Below are positions 35,089 through 47,509 of a DNA stretch of 64,000 nt, piece by piece. The notes beneath the pieces are model-generated. The model had not been told where the DNA came from. It was given only the letters and a program-made list of their open reading frames with translations, and did no database searches. Positions within the stretch are counted from its first letter, which is position 1. Each line of letters opens with the position of its first letter. This stretch comes from Thinopyrum elongatum (lineage: Eukaryota > Streptophyta > Magnoliopsida > Poales > Poaceae). The stretch covers positions 103,791,230 to 103,855,229 of the forward strand of contig CM022302.1 of the NCBI GenBank assembly GCA_011799875.1, given 5' to 3'. The translations under genes and the position numbers were made by a program.

Positions 35089-35472
35089 GATTTTTTGGCG
35101 TCGGTTTCACGCGAAGATGGGCCTCGAGGTGAGCACAACCCACCGTGGCAAGCCAGGCCCCTCTAGCGAGCCCTTGTGGGTTGTGCCCTCCTCGTGGCTC
35201 TTTTGGCCCTCCCACGAAGCTTCTAGTGCCTCTTTTGTTCCAAAAAAAATCGTCAAAAAGTTTCGTTGCATTTGGAGAACTTTTATTTCTGCACAAAAAA
35301 CAACACCACGGTAGTTCTGTGGAAACAGCGTTAGTCCGGGTTAGTTCCGTCCAAATCATACCAAAACCATATAAAATTGTTGTAAACATGGCATGAATAC
35401 TTCATAAATTATAGATACATTGGAGACATATCAGTGTTGTTTACATAGTGTTCTTTGGTTCTCCTAGTGGAT

Positions 35473-36486
35473 TGATAACTGTTACTTCTTGAACTTGCAT
35501 TGGTTTTTCCCTTGAAGAGGAAAGGGTGATGCAACAAAGTAGAGATAATTATTTCCCTTAGTTAAGAACCAAGGTATCAATCCAGTAGGAGGAACACACA
35601 AGTCTCCAATCATAGCACTTGCACAAACAAACAAATACTTGCACCCAACGCGAAAAAGGGGTTGTCAATCCCTTCACGGTTACTTGCAAGGATGAGATCT
35701 GATAGAGATAGGTATAAAAGATAAATAAAAGTGCAAAATAATATAAAGGTAAATAAATTGCAGCAAGGTATTTTTGTGTTTTTGGTTTTATAGATCTGAA
35801 AATAATATGATAAGAATAGACCCGGGGGCCATAGTTTTCATTAGAGGCTTCTCTCTTGAAAGAACGCATACGGTGGGTAGACAAATTGCTGTTGAGCAAT
35901 TGATAGAAAAGAGAATAATTATGATGACACCTAAGGCAATGATCATGAATATAGGCATCACGTCCATGAAAAGTAGACCAACTCCTGCCTGCATCTACTA
36001 CTATTACTGAACACAACAACCGCTATCCAGCATGCATCTAGTGTATTAAGTTAACAAGAACGGAGTAACACCTTAAGCAAGATGACATGATGTAGAGGGA
36101 TAGATCCAATCAATATGAACAAACCCCACATTTTTATCCTTAATGGAAACAATACAAATACGTGCCTCACTACCCCTTCTGTCACTTGGTGAGGACATTG
36201 CAAGATTGAACCCATTACAAAGCACCTCTCCCATTGAAAAAAAAATCAATCTATTTGGCCAAACCAAATCAATAGATCGGAGAGAAATACAAAGCTATCT
36301 TAATCATGCATAAAAGAGTCCAGAGAAGACTCAAATAATATTCATAGATAATATAATCATAAACCCACAATTCATCGGGTCTCAACAAACGCACCGCAAA
36401 AGAAGATTACATCGAATAGATCTCCAGGAACATCGAGGAGAACATTGTATTGAAGATCAAAGAGAGAGAAGAAGCCATCTAGCTAC
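35473..36486 (-). repeat. LTR fragment E, Athila-type, cut by element C
   Basis: The minus strand ends GTAACAGTTATCA at 35473. It contains phrases common in Triticeae Athila-type LTRs, such as CTTCTTCTCTCTTTGATC, GCATGCTGGATAGCGG and GGATTGATACCTTGG. The missing 5' part should resume right of element C. A 39-bp spacer (35434-35472) separates it from fragment F; it is not a PBS, so this is the 3' end of a 3' or solo LTR. Confidence 0.7.
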
Positions 36487-38004
36487 TAATATGTCCATTT
36501 GCATCATGTTTTCCTACTGTTATTTATAGTTTTTTATGCAATATAATACTTTGAGGAGTAATTCTAATGCCTTTTCTTGCATAATATGCAAGATTTACAC
36601 AGAGAGGGAGAATACCGGCAGCTAGAATTCTGAACCTGAAAAAGCTATGTCAGAGATACCTATTCTGCACAACTCCAAATGAGCTGAAATTTTACAAAGA
36701 ATTATTTTGGAATATATAAATTTTTTGGAGAAATGAACTACCAGAGGGGGCCACCCAGGTGCCCACTAGGAACCAGGGCGCGCCATCCCCTCCAAGCGCG
36801 CCCTGGTGGGTAGTGGGCTCCTCGACCTACCTCTGGTGCCCATCTTCTGGTACATAAGGTCTTTTGACCTAGAAAAAATATGGAGAGGACTTTTGGGATG
36901 GAGCGCCGCCATCTCGAGGTGGAACTTTGGTAGGAGCACTTTTGCCCTCCGGTGAAGCGATTTCACCGGGGGAAATTCCCTCCAGGAGGAGAAAATCTAA
37001 GCCATCGTCATCACCAACAACCCTATCATCTTTGGGAGGCCAATCTTCATCAACATCTTCAACAGCACCATCTCATCTCAAACCCTAGTTCATCTCATGT
37101 TCAATCTTTGTATCAGAACCTCAGATTGGTACCTGTGGGTGACTAGTACTAGTTGATTACATCTTGTAGTTGATGCTAGCCGGTTTATTTGGTGGAATAT
37201 TATATGTTCAGATCCATTATGATATTTATTAATCCTCTTATCTTGAGAATGAACATGTTGTATAAGTAGTTACTTTTGTTGTTGATGCCACGGGAGAAGT
37301 CATGTTGCAAGTAATCATGTGAATTTGGTATTCGTTCGATATTTTGATGATATGTATGTTGTGATTCCCTTAGTGGTGTTATGTGAACGTCGACTACATG
37401 ACACTTCACCATCTTTGGGCCTAAGGGAATGCATTGTTGAGTAGTTATTAGATGGTGGGTTTCTAGAGTGACAGAAGTGTAAACCCTAGTTTATGCGCTA
37501 TTCCGTAAGGGGCTGATTTGGATCCATATGTTTAATGCTATGGTTAGATTGTTATCTTAATTCTTCTTTTCATAGTTGCGGATGCTTTCGAGGGGGTTAA
37601 TCATAAGTGGGAGGTTTTTTCGAGTAAGAACATCACCCAAGCACCGGTCCACCCACATATCAAATTATCAAAGTAGCGAACGCAAAATCAAACCAACATG
37701 ATGAAAGTGGCTAGATGAAATTCACGTGTGTCCTCAAGAACGCTTTACTTATTATCTGAGACCGTTTCGGCTTCTCATTTGCTACAAAAAGTATTGGGCT
37801 ACTTTGCTGCACATTTATTACCGTTACCGTTACTTGCTCGTTACAAATTATCTTATTATCAAACTACTTGTTACCGACAATTTCAGTGCTTGCGGAAATT
37901 ACCTTGCTGAAAACCGCTTGTCATTTCCTTCTGCTCCTCGTTGGGTTCGACACTCTTACTTATCAGAAGGACTATGATTGATCCCCTATACTTGTGGGTC
38001 ATCA
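36487..38004 (+). repeat. 5' LTR of element C
   Basis: It starts TAATATGTCCATTT (TGATATGTCC expected, G to A) and ends TATACTTGTGGGTCATCA. It is 1518 bp with a GC-rich middle near 36770-37000 and AT-rich flanks. The five bases to its left are GCTAC; the other TSD copy is outside the window. Confidence 0.75.
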
Positions 38005-38015
38005 AGACTCTTTTC

Positions 38016-38033
38016 TAGCTCCGTTGCCAGGGA
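38016..38033 (+). other. Primer binding site of element C
   Basis: TAGCTCCGTTGCCAGGGA is a decayed form of TGGCGCCGTTGCCGGGGA, the Asp-tRNA complement usual for Athila elements. The changes are mostly G to A or C to T. Confidence 0.75.
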
Positions 38034-38110
38034 GTGAAGTGCTCTTGGTAAGTGGAAATTGGTAAGGAAAAACTTATACTACGTGTTGAAATTTACTGTT
38101 ACTTGTTACT

Positions 38111-39210
38111 ATGGAAAACACTCCTTTGAGGGGTTTGTTCGGGGTATCTTCATCTCGACCGTACACACAAAGAGTTGCCCCTCAACCTACTGCACCTACT
38201 GAAAATATTAGTTATGAAATTCCTTCTGGTATGATAGAGCAACTGCTAGCTAATCCTTATGCAGGAGATGGAACGAAGCATCCCGATATGCATTTGATAC
38301 ATGTGGATGAAATTTGTGGATTGTTTAAGCTTGCAGGTTTACCCGCAGATGAAGTTAAGAAGAAGGTTTTCCCTTTATCTTTGGGGGGAAAAGCATTGAC
38401 ATGGTATAGGCTATGCGATGATATTGGAGCTTGGAACTATAATCCATTGAAACTGGAATTTCACTAAAAGTTTTATCCTATGCATCTAGTTCATCGTGAT
38501 CGTGATTACATATATAATTTTTGGCCTCGTGAAGGAGAAAGTAGCGCTCTAGCTTGGGGGAGGCTTAAGTCAATGTTATATTCATCCCCAATCATGAGCT
38601 CTCGAGAGAAATTATTATTCAAAAATTTTATGCTCGGCTTTCTCGTAATGATCAATCCATGCTCGATACTTCTTGTGTTGGTTCTTTTATGAAGAGGACT
38701 ATTGAATTCAGGTGGGATCTTTTGGAAAGAATTAAACACAACTCTGAAGATTGGGAACTCGACGAAGGTAAAGAGTCAGGTATTAAGCTTGAGTTTGATT
38801 GTGTTAAATCTTTTATGAATACCGATGTTTTTCACAAATTTAGCACTAAATATCGACTTGACTCTGAGATAGTCGCCTCTTTCTGTGAATCATTTGCTAT
38901 TCATGTTGATCTCCCTAAATATAAGTGGTTTAAATATCATCCCCCTGTTAAAGAAGAAATTAAAGAACTGGTTATAGTTAAAAATGAAACTATCATTTAT
39001 AATGTTGATCCAGTTATTCCCACTGCTTATATTGAAAAACCACCGTTCCCTGTTAGGATAAAGGAACATGCTAAGGTGTCAACAGTGGTTCGCAAAAGTA
39101 ATATTAAAGCACCTAAACCCTATGAACAAATTAAAGTAGAACCTAGTGTTGCTATGGTTAAAGATCTCTTGGTCGATAATATTGATGGGCATGTTATTTA
39201 TTTCTGTGAT
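38111..39210 (+). pseudogene. gag of element C
   Basis: ATG at 38111, about 80 bp after the PBS. Motifs include FKLAGLPADEVKKKVFPLSL, GGKALTWY and DYIYNFWPREGESSALAWGR, as in Athila gag. A TAA at 38465-38467 stands where CAA is expected, and a one-base loss near 38630 shifts the frame, which resumes at MLDTSCVGSFMK (38659). The C-terminal part runs in that frame towards protease. No zinc knuckle was identified. Confidence 0.82.
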
Positions 39211-40137
39211 GAAGCAGCTAGAATTGCCAAACCCGATACTAGAGATAAGAACAAGCCTGTTGTTGGCATGCATGTCGTCACAGTTAAAATAGGAGATCAT
39301 TGCTATCATGGTTTATGTGACTTGGGTGCTAGTGAAAGTGCTATTCCTTTTACCTTATACCAAGAAATTATGAATGATATAGCACCCACTGAAATAGAAG
39401 ACATAGATGTCACTATTAAACTTGCTAATAGAGATACCATCACACCACTTGGGATTGTTAGAGATGTTGAAGTCTTGTGTGGGAAAATAAAATACCCTAC
39501 TGATTTTCTAGTTCTTGGGTCCCCACAAGATGACTTTTGTCCCATAATATTTGGTAGACCTTTCTTGAACATTGTTAATGCTAAGATAGATTGCCTTAAA
39601 GAAACAGTCAGTGTCAATTTTGGTGATGTGTCTCGTGAGTTTAATTTCTCTAAGTTTCGTAGACAACCTCATAATAAAGAATTACCTAGTAAGGATGAAA
39701 TAATTGGTCTTGCTTCTATTGATGTACCTCCTACTGATCCACTAGAACAATATTTGCTAGACCATGAAAATGATATGCACCTGCGTGAAAGAAATGAAAT
39801 AGATAAAATCTTCTTTGAACAACAACCTATCCTTAAACACAATTTGCCTATTGAAACTCTAGGGGGTCCTCCTCCACCTAAAGGTGATCCTGTGTTTGAA
39901 TTAAAGCAATTGCCTGACACTCTGAAGTATGCTTATCTTGATGAGAAAAAGATATATCTTGTTATTATTAGTGCTAACCTTTCAGAACACGAAGAAGAGA
40001 GATTATTAAAAATTCTGAGGAAGCATCGTGCTGCTATTGGATATACTCTTGATGATCTTAAGGGTATTAGTCCCACTCTTTGTCAACACAAGATTAATAT
40101 GGAGCCCGATGCTAAACCCGTTGTTGATCATCAATGA
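39211..40137 (+). pseudogene. Protease and linker of element C
   Basis: It continues in the 492-codon frame that starts at 38659. The active-site motif is HGLCDLGASESAIPF (Asp codon 39319-39321), with the flap-side ILGRP-like IIFGRPFLN downstream. The linker (PPPPKGDPVFELKQLPDTLK, IGYTLDDLKGIS) leads to RT. The frame stops at 40135 with TGA where an Arg codon is expected. Confidence 0.83.
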
Positions 40138-40840
40138 TGATTAAATCCTAAGATGAAGGAAGTGGTAAGAACCAAAATACTAATGCTTCTGGGAGCAGGT
40201 ATAATTTATCCTATAGCTGATAGTAAATGGGTAAGTCATGTTCATTGTGTCCCTAAGAAAGGAGGTATTACTGTTGTTCCTAATGATAAAAATGAACTTA
40301 TCCCACAAAGAATAGTGACTGGCTATAGAATGGTAATTGATTTTAGAAAATTAAACAAAGCTACTAGAAAAGATCATTACCCTCTTCCTTTCATTGATCA
40401 AATGTTAGAAAGATTGTCAAAGCACACACACTTTTGTTTTCTTGATGGATATTCTAGTTTCTCTCAAATACCTCTTTCACAACCTGATCAACAGAAAACC
40501 ACCTTTACTTTCCCTTTTGGAACTTATGCTTATAGATGTATGCCCTTTGGTTTATGTAATGCACCTGCTACCTTTCAAACATGTATGACTGCTATATTCT
40601 CTGACTTTTGTGAAAAGATTGTTGAGGTTTTCATGGATGATTTCTCTGTTTAAGGAACTTCTTTTGATGATTGCTTAAGCAACCTTGATCAAGTTTTGCA
40701 GAGATGTGGACAAACTAATGTTGTCTTGAATTGGGAGAAGTGCCACTTTATGGTGAATGAAGATATTGTCTTGGCGCATAAAATTTCTGAGCGAGGTATT
40801 GAGGTGGATAAAGCTAAAGTTGATGCAAATGAGAAAATGC
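40138..40840 (+). pseudogene. Reverse transcriptase of element C
   Basis: Blocks: GAGIIYPIADSKWVS, VPKKGGITVVPND, GYRMVIDFRKLNKATRKDHY, PLPFIDQMLERLS, MPFGLCNAPATFQ and the catalytic VFMDDFSV (40633-40641 for MDD). A TAA at 40651-40653 replaces the Tyr codon after FSV; the frame then resumes through VLNWEKCHFMV. Otherwise well preserved. Confidence 0.86.
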
Positions 40841-41443
40841 AATGTCCTAAAGACATTAAAGGAATTCGTAGTTTCCTTGGTCATGCTGGTTTCTATAGGA
40901 GGTTTATTAAAGACTTCTCTAAAATTTCTAGGTCTCTTACTAATCTTTTGCAAAAGGATGTTCCATTTGTTTTTTATGATGATTGTGTAGAAGCCTTTGA
41001 AACACTTAAGAAAGCCTTAACTTCAGCACCTATTGTTCAACCACCTGATTGGAACTTGCCTTTTGAAATTATGTGTGATGCTAGTGGTTACGCTGTCGGT
41101 GTTGTTCTAGGACAAAGAGTTGATAAGAAATTAAATGTTATCCATTATGCTAGTAAAACTCTAGACAATGCTCAAGAATTTCTGCTACTACTGAGAAAGA
41201 ATTTTTAGCAGTTGTGTTTGCTTGTGATAAATTCAGATCTTACATTGTTGATTCCAAAGTAATTGTTCACACCGATCATGCTGCTATTAAATATCTTATG
41301 GAAAAGAAAGATGCTAAACCTAGACCCATTAGGTGTGGGTTCTCTTGCTACAAGAATTTGACTTGCATATTACTGATAGGAAAGGAGCTGAGAACCTCGT
41401 AGCTGATAACTTCTCTAGGTTAGAAAATATTCTTGATGACCCA
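40841..41443 (+). pseudogene. RNase H of element C, 3' end cut by element D
   Basis: This is the single Ty3-type RNase H, with MCDASGYAVGVVLGQ (first catalytic Asp present, unlike A, B and D), then [13 protein letters not shown] and [15 protein letters not shown] frameshift near 41178 disrupts the ATTEKE block and another follows [10 protein letters not shown]. The frame ends ILDD-P at the D insertion. Confidence 0.83.
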
Positions 41444-42248
41444 TGTCGGGGGGATGGACCCCGGGCAGGCAACGGAACCCGGATCCTTTTCAAAAATATC
41501 GGGGCCCAGCAACGCCCCTCAATCCGGCTCGCCCTTGCCGGCTTCCCAGCACAACCCGGCTAGCCGGCTGGCGCATGCTGGCTGGTCCCAAGAAGCCAAC
41601 CTCCAGCAACAAGTATGCGTGGCTACAGCGCTCCCTCCTTTACACCGGCCCCGGCAGGTGCGGCAGTCATGCCAACCAAGCCACCGCCCGGGGCGGGCGG
41701 TGTCTGGGAGGTGCAAACCTGTAGCGAGGCGGCACAGCCATCCCATGACATCCAGCATGGCATGCCAATAGTACCAAGCAGCCAGCCGTACCCGCGCCCG
41801 GCGGCCCCGGTATGACCCGCACCCGACGGACCTGGTAGACCCGGCGGCCCCCACTGCTGGCTCCTAGACACTGACAGCAAGGCCCCGCGCCCATGTAACT
41901 TTACCATTGTAACCCCAGGGGGCCAGCCTATAAGACCCCCCGGTGCCCCTCCATGTAAGGGGGCGATCATCAGTAAAACACACACACACACATGGAGAAG
42001 GAGCAGCCTATGCACTGGCCTATCTTCCTTCCTCCCCAAAACAGCTCTAGGAGCAAGCTTGTAACCACCACATATAAACCACACTCGGGAGGATTAGGGG
42101 TGTTATCTCTCCGGAGAGCCCCGAACCTGGGTACGTCTTGTGTCTCGCACTCGCTCATACCAACCTCGCCCCTGGAGCCCACCGGTGGTCTCTTGCCTGT
42201 CCCTCTCTTTAGCCATCCCATGGCATCTGCCGTGAGATCACCATGATA
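41444..42248 (+). repeat. 5' LTR of element D
   Basis: It starts TGTCGGGGGGATGGACC and has a CACACACACACA run near 41980 before the 3' portion. Its last bases read CATGATA where the 3' LTR has CACAACA, so the end is decayed. It aligns over its full length with 62439-63248. Confidence 0.88.
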
Positions 42249-42250
42249 GT

Positions 42251-42269
42251 TGGCGCCCACTGTGGAGCA
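42251..42269 (+). other. Primer binding site of element D
   Basis: TTGGCGCCCACTGTGGAGC follows the LTR within a few bases and is the same type as in A and B. Confidence 0.82.
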
Positions 42270-42333
42270 GCTTGAGGTGCCGGCTGGAGACACATTCCAG
42301 ACGGGGCCCTTCATCGACTCTTGCGGGCCCATC

Positions 42334-43744
42334 ATGCACGGTCTGGTCCCTGCGCCCGGCGCGGCGCTGGCCGGCCGTGCTGGCTCGTCCATCGTCCCCT
42401 TCGGCGCGCCGTGCGTCTTCACCGCGCCCGCCCTTGATGAGTACTCCAGGGAGTTGCTCGACGTCACCGACTCACCCGTCCCCCTCGGCGACGACATCTC
42501 CGCCGACGTGGCGGATCTCTACACTCGTGTGGAGGTGCTCATCACCGACTCCGGCTCCATTTCATCCAGCGCTGCGAAGAAGGCCGCTACTGCCAAGGCC
42601 GTAGTGGAGCGCGCCAGCACGGCCGACCCGCTGCACGCCATGCTGCAGAACCTTAGCGTCCCCATCACCACAGACGTCAAAGCCACCCACGCGAGGGCCC
42701 AACTCGATGAGGAGCGCAAGCGCCTGCTGGATGAGGCCATGATGCTTGCTACTACACAGCGCCAGCTGGAGTCCATCCAGCGGGAGCGTGACGCCGCGTA
42801 CGGCTTCACGTCGGCCGCGGCTGAGCCCAGCTAGGTTGCCAAGGTACGAACCCATGGCGGCGCCATCGGCATCGCGCTGGGCGTGGTCCCGCCCGTCTAC
42901 GACACCCCCGTCAAGAACATGCGCACCGCGGAGGCAGCTGCCGTTGGCCTGGAGGAGCTGTAGGGCGAGGAGCCGCAGGAGCGCCTCCAGCACATGCGCG
43001 AGATGCTCGGAGTCGCGAACACGCAGCAGGACCGCCTGGACCGTCCCGCGGCATCCGTATCGCGCCACACCAAGGACCCCGAGCAGCCGAACACGGCATC
43101 CTCTCCGCCGCCCAGTGAGGCTCATTCCGGTCAGACCCGAACCCGGCACAACCGCGCCCTGACGGCTGGAGACAACCTGGGCAACAAGCTGGCACCAGAA
43201 GACCGGTGCCGGCAAGACCCTCCCCTGCAATCCGGCCGGCGTGGCCGACAAGCTTCATCCGACCCGGCTCCTCGCGGCCAGGTTGCAAGCCGACTGGGCC
43301 CGCGTGACATCGACACCAACGATGCTTGCCACCCGCATCGAGTAGCTCGCCCTCTCCCTCAAGCTGGAGGAGGACAACATGGTAGGTCTGGCTTGCTTCG
43401 GCCCGCGCATCCGGGACAAGCCCTTCACACAAGGGTTCACGCTTGCCCGCGACACCCCCAAGTACAACGGGACCGTCAAGCCAGAGGATTGGCTCATCGA
43501 CTACACCACTACCATCGGCATCACGGGCGGCAACATGCGTCTGGCCGTGCGCTACGCCCCGCTCATGCTCCAGGGCTCCGCCCGGACATGGCTGAACAGC
43601 CTGCCGGCCGACAGCATCAACTCGTGGCTCGACTTCAAACAAGCCTTCGTGCGCAACTTCACCGCACCTACAAGCGACCTGGTCATCCCAGTCAACTCGC
43701 CATGTGCGTGCAGGGGCCGAGCGAAACCGGCCGCAAGTACCTTG
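42334..43744 (+). pseudogene. gag of element D, N-terminal and capsid part
   Basis: The first in-frame ATG is at 42334. The first part is Ala-rich with a coiled-coil stretch (RAQLDEERKRLLDEAMML). TAG stops lie at 42832 and 42961. A frame change precedes the capsid piece starting 43379: FGPRIRDKPF, YNGTVKPEDWLIDYTT, LQGSARTWLNSLPADSINSW and LDFKQAFVRNFT. The solo LTR interrupts at RKYL. Removing it with one CCTTG copy restores RKYLARWTELWNSCEG. Confidence 0.8.
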
Positions 43745-45920
43745 TGTAGGGTAACGCAGTAGAAAACAAAAATTTTCCGACCTACGCACCAGCCCAGGAC
43801 CACTATGGAGACTGCATACAAGGTTTGATCATTTTCGTTACCGACTCGTAGCGCAGCGGAAGTAGAGTCGATGACGATCGTCGGTGCAGATCCCCGCAGC
43901 TAGGATTTACAACCTCCCAACCGCGAGGATGTACTCCCTCATCCGCCACTCGGACAGCCCTCCGGGAGGCGGTCGGACAGTCCCCCGGACGGTGTCGTGG
44001 ACAGCCCTTCGGGAGGACTCACAGAACTCGGACCGTCACTCGGACAGCCCTTCGGGAGGACACTCGAACAGCCCCTCGGGCAAAAGGACGAAACTACGAC
44101 CTCTCTACGGGGTTGCACACATACGGTGCCATCTATCCGGCAGGGCTTCGCCGTCCAGAACTAGTTCCCACTGGAACCCAGACAGCCTTTCGGCACTACG
44201 AAACTATTTCGTGGGAGGGAGAGAGAATGCCAGATCATGCATGGCTTGTGTGAGAGAGTTGGAGTGGAGTTGGAGAGCACCTCTCCTCCTCCTTATATAG
44301 TGGTGGAAGGGGTGGAGGGGGCTGAAAATTCAGCCCACTAAACATGGGGAAAACATGTTCCCACAAAACAAGGAGAACATGTTCCCACCAAACAAGGGAA
44401 AAACATGTTCCCTTGTCCATGGTGTTCCCCCATGGGGCCCCACCTTCCTCCCAACACTCTCCACCATTTGTGGGGGCTGCCCCCCACCATGGGGGCCCCC
44501 CCCCAACATTTTGTCCAGCCACAAGGGGGCTGCTCCCAAAGGGGGCCCCCCCAAAAACAGCCCAAAAACAGCCCCCACGATCCGTGGGATCTTGTCCCCT
44601 TACGCTGGGACAAGATGTTTTCCGCGACTATTATTTCTTAAAAATTCCAGAAGGTCCCAGAACATTTCCGGCACCCTCTAAAATTATCTGGACGCGCTCT
44701 GGAACATTTCCAGTATGGTGGTTTAATTTAAAACCATCTTTGTTTACCCGGTAAACAACTCCGGCAGCTCCGAATTTTTTTTTTCGGTTTTTTCTCCAGA
44801 AAAATTCCAGAAATTACCAGACCAATCTGGCAACCTCCAAAACATTCCCGGTGCTTGCCGAAACCTTTTTGGATCAATGGTTTTATCCGAAACAACTTTT
44901 CGGTTTTACCAAAACTTTTTCAGTGTTCTCTCTCCGGAACTCTTCCGTTGTCTCCGAAACTTTTCGGTGATTTTCTCTCAGACTCCCTGTCTAGTATTCA
45001 GCAGATAGATGACCCTTAAGCGTGTGACCCTATAGGTTCGGTGAAGTATAGACATGACACGGAACACCTTCCGATCAACGATCAACATCGGAGCCGTGGA
45101 CACCCATATTGACCCCTATACCCACACGAATGAATATTCGAGTGAACCTCCAGTTGCCGTGTGCTATTCCTGTTGCTTCATGATATGTTACAAATACCCG
45201 AGGTTAGACATGTAGGCATTTCCGTGGATCAACAACTTGTCCACTATGCCAGTTACCTCGTTACCGGTATTGTTCTCTTTTCTCGTTACCGTGTTCCGGC
45301 ATCCCTGTGATCAAATCACAAAGTGTCTGGCCAGACGATGATGGATACCGTAACACCGAGAGGGCCCAGAGATATCTCTCCATCGTCGGAGGAGCAAATC
45401 CCAATCTCGAGCTATCAAGTTACTTGACACACTTTTCCATGAACCCGTAAGCCGCCGTAATAGCCACCCATTTACGGATGACGTTTAACAAACCCCAAGG
45501 TTCATGAAGCAAGTATGAAGAAACTCGACACTCTCATGGTCTAAGGAATTTTGCAAACATTAACCATCTCTGTGTTATTAACCATTAATATGTGACGAAT
45601 GTAACTCATAGCATAACATCAATTTGGGTCGATTCAACACAAATGTTCTTCTAACACTGTGCCCTCAAAATTGCTGGCATAGACATGCCCATGATCAGGA
45701 AAACAGAACCATCATGCAATACTTGAGCTAGTCTTAGAGGCCAGACTAGGAATACATATTACCGTTTATTATTCCACACGTGCATATGAGTCTTCCTCCG
45801 AGCCTCGTTTTATTTGCAGACTCGAGAACCATAGCAGTTATAGCATGGAACATAAACCTAATTATGAACAGGGAGATAATCAATAACATTTATTATTGCC
45901 TCTAGGGCATATCTCCTACA
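43745..45920 (-). mobile_element. Solo LTR of the Angela/BARE-like Copia family (copy 3, inverted)
   Basis: It is 2176 bp, with plus-strand ends TGTAGGG...CTCCTACA, and lies in reverse orientation. Perfect TSD CCTTG at 43740-43744 and 45921-45925. Its U3 matches copy 2 (29225-31399), including the region with AACATGTTCCCAC-type repeats and the TATATAAGG box (plus strand CCTTATATA near 44291). Confidence 0.94.
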
Positions 45921-45925
45921 CCTTG

Positions 45926-46416
45926 CACGTTGGACCGAGCTCTGGAACAGCTGCGAGGGGGTCCACGAGGTTTAAGCTATCTAGTACTTTGTGAGCGGCT
46001 GGCGGGACGGCACCCTCCTCAACCACAAGCTCCTGCGATCCGAGCCGACCACCATGGCCGCACTCATGGTCACGGCGGACAAGTACGCCATGGCCGACTC
46101 CACCATGAAGACCCAAGTCATGTTGGACGATGCCGGCAAGGCGTTGCCGGCGCCGCCTTCCAAGCCGGCTGGCGAGAGCAGCCGCCAGCAGAACAACCAG
46201 CAGAACAACAAGCGCAAGGTCGAGCAGCAAGCTCTCCGCTACGACAACCGCCTCATCGTAGCCGCCGACCAGGCGCCCACAGCCGAGCTGGCCGGCAAGC
46301 GCCCGTGAACCGGCAAGACCGCATGGCATCCCGCCATGAGCTTCGAGGAGATGCTCGATGCCCTGCAAGCACCATAGTGGCGCAAGGCCATCTACGCACA
46401 CGCTCCGGCAGTGCGC
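45926..46416 (+). pseudogene. gag of element D, nucleocapsid part
   Basis: Continues the capsid with ARWTELWNSCEG, then FVSGWRDGTLLNHKL (from 45991), TMAALMVTADKYAMADS and a Gln/Asn/Lys-rich tail. A TGA at 46306 interrupts. The zinc knuckle at 46364-46414 has spacing C-x2-H-x7-H-x4-C (CKHHSG ... THTLRQC), the pattern also found in A and B. Confidence 0.78.
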
Positions 46417-47199
46417 CATCACCAAGCGCATCATGAGGGGCAACATCCGCCTCCCGCTCTGGCTCCGGGTGTGGGGCAGCCGCTTCCGCCGCCGCCCCGG
46501 CCTCCGGCAGCCGGTGCCATGCGCGATGAAGTCTTCCCCAACGCGAACGATTGCTACGTCGTCTTCACCAGCTTTGGTGATGACAAGCGTAGCGAGCGCC
46601 TGCTCCGGAAGGAGGTGCACACCGTCATCCCCACTGTGCCAGAGTACATGCACTGGTCAGAACACCCGGTCAGCTGGACCCGGAAGGACCACCCGGCCAT
46701 TATGCCCAACCCGGGTGGCTACGCCCTCATCCTCGACCCCACCATAGTTGCTGCCAAGCGCACCTGCAAGTTCTCGCGATTCCTTATCGATGGCGGCAGT
46801 AGCATCAACATCCTCTACCGCGACACCATGACCAAGCTCGGCATCGAGGCCAAGCAGCTGGAGCCTTCCCGGACGGTGTTCCACGGCATCGTGCCGGGTC
46901 TCTCTTGCTCTCCCATCGGTCGGATCCGGCTTGACGTGCTATTCGGCACCAGCGACCATTTCCGGTGCGAGCCCATCTGGTTCGAGGTGGTGGACCTGTC
47001 CAGCCCGTACCACGCGCGGCTGGGCCGGCCCGCGCTCGCCAAGTTCATGGCGGTCCCCCACTACGCCTACCTGAAGATGAAGATGCCGGGTCCCAAGGGC
47101 CTCATCGCGATCGTCGGCGACTACAAGAAGTCTCTAGAGTGCACTCGCGCTGGCGCCAAGCTGGCCGAGTCACTGGTCATAGCCGAGGAGCGACGCTAG
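46417..47199 (+). pseudogene. Aspartic protease of element D
   Basis: It is open in a 262-codon frame ending at 47199: YMHWSEHPVSWTRKDHPAIM, then FLIDGGSSINILYRD (active site DGG), TVFHGIVPGLSCSPIG, WFEVVDLSSPYHARLGRPAL and AKFMAVPHYAYLKMKMPGPK. The order and wording match the A/B protease. A TAG at 47197 replaces a Gln codon. Confidence 0.86.
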
Positions 47200-47509
47200 C
47201 TCGACCGGATTGTCACCTTGGCCGGTGAGCAGCCGGCTGTGCCGGCTCCAGCTAAGGGGTCGGCTGGCGAGGCCTCATTCCAGCCATCCAAGGACACCAG
47301 GAAGATCCCGCTCAACCCAGAAGACCCCAGCAGCAGCAACTACATTGTTGTGGGCACCCGCCTCAGCAGCAAATAGGAAGTCGAGCTCGTCGACTTCCTC
47401 TGTGAGAATCAGGATATCTTTGCATGGTCCCCAAAGGACATGCCAGGAGTTCCAAGGAAGTACGCCGAGCACAAATTACACGTCCGCAAGGATGCCAAGC
47501 CTGTCCGTC
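47200..47509 (+). pseudogene. Start of RT region of element D
   Basis: The linker, with a TAG at 47374, is followed by ELVDFLCENQDIFAWSPKDM, PGVPRKYAEHKLHVRKDAKP and VR, the region just N-terminal to RT in Tat elements. The Sukkula-like LTR interrupts here. Removing it with one CCGTC gives PVRQPLCRFLEEKRRTIREE in a single frame. Confidence 0.82.

Larger units (their letters stand above)
34206..35433 (-). repeat. LTR fragment F, Athila-type, cut by element B
   Basis: On the minus strand it begins TGATATGTCTCCAATGTATC, an LTR start common among Triticeae Athila-type elements. It contains a TATA box, then a GC-rich leader, then AT-rich sequence with a short tandem repeat. The left end is the B insertion site, so its 3' part should lie left of the window. 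No coding region. Confidence 0.7.

Noticed and set aside
35558..36019. A 153-codon frame on the minus strand with membrane-like segments
   Set aside because: It lies within Athila-type LTR fragment E, whose sequence is a recurrent non-coding repeat in Triticeae.
36487..38004. Possible MITEs within AT-rich DNA
   Set aside because: No terminal inverted repeats with TA or TTA duplications found. The interval is explained as the 5' LTR of C.
41443..41854. Open frames of 93-112 codons on both strands at the start of D
   Set aside because: They fall in the 5' LTR, have equivalents in the 3' LTR with disrupted frames, and show no recognisable domain.
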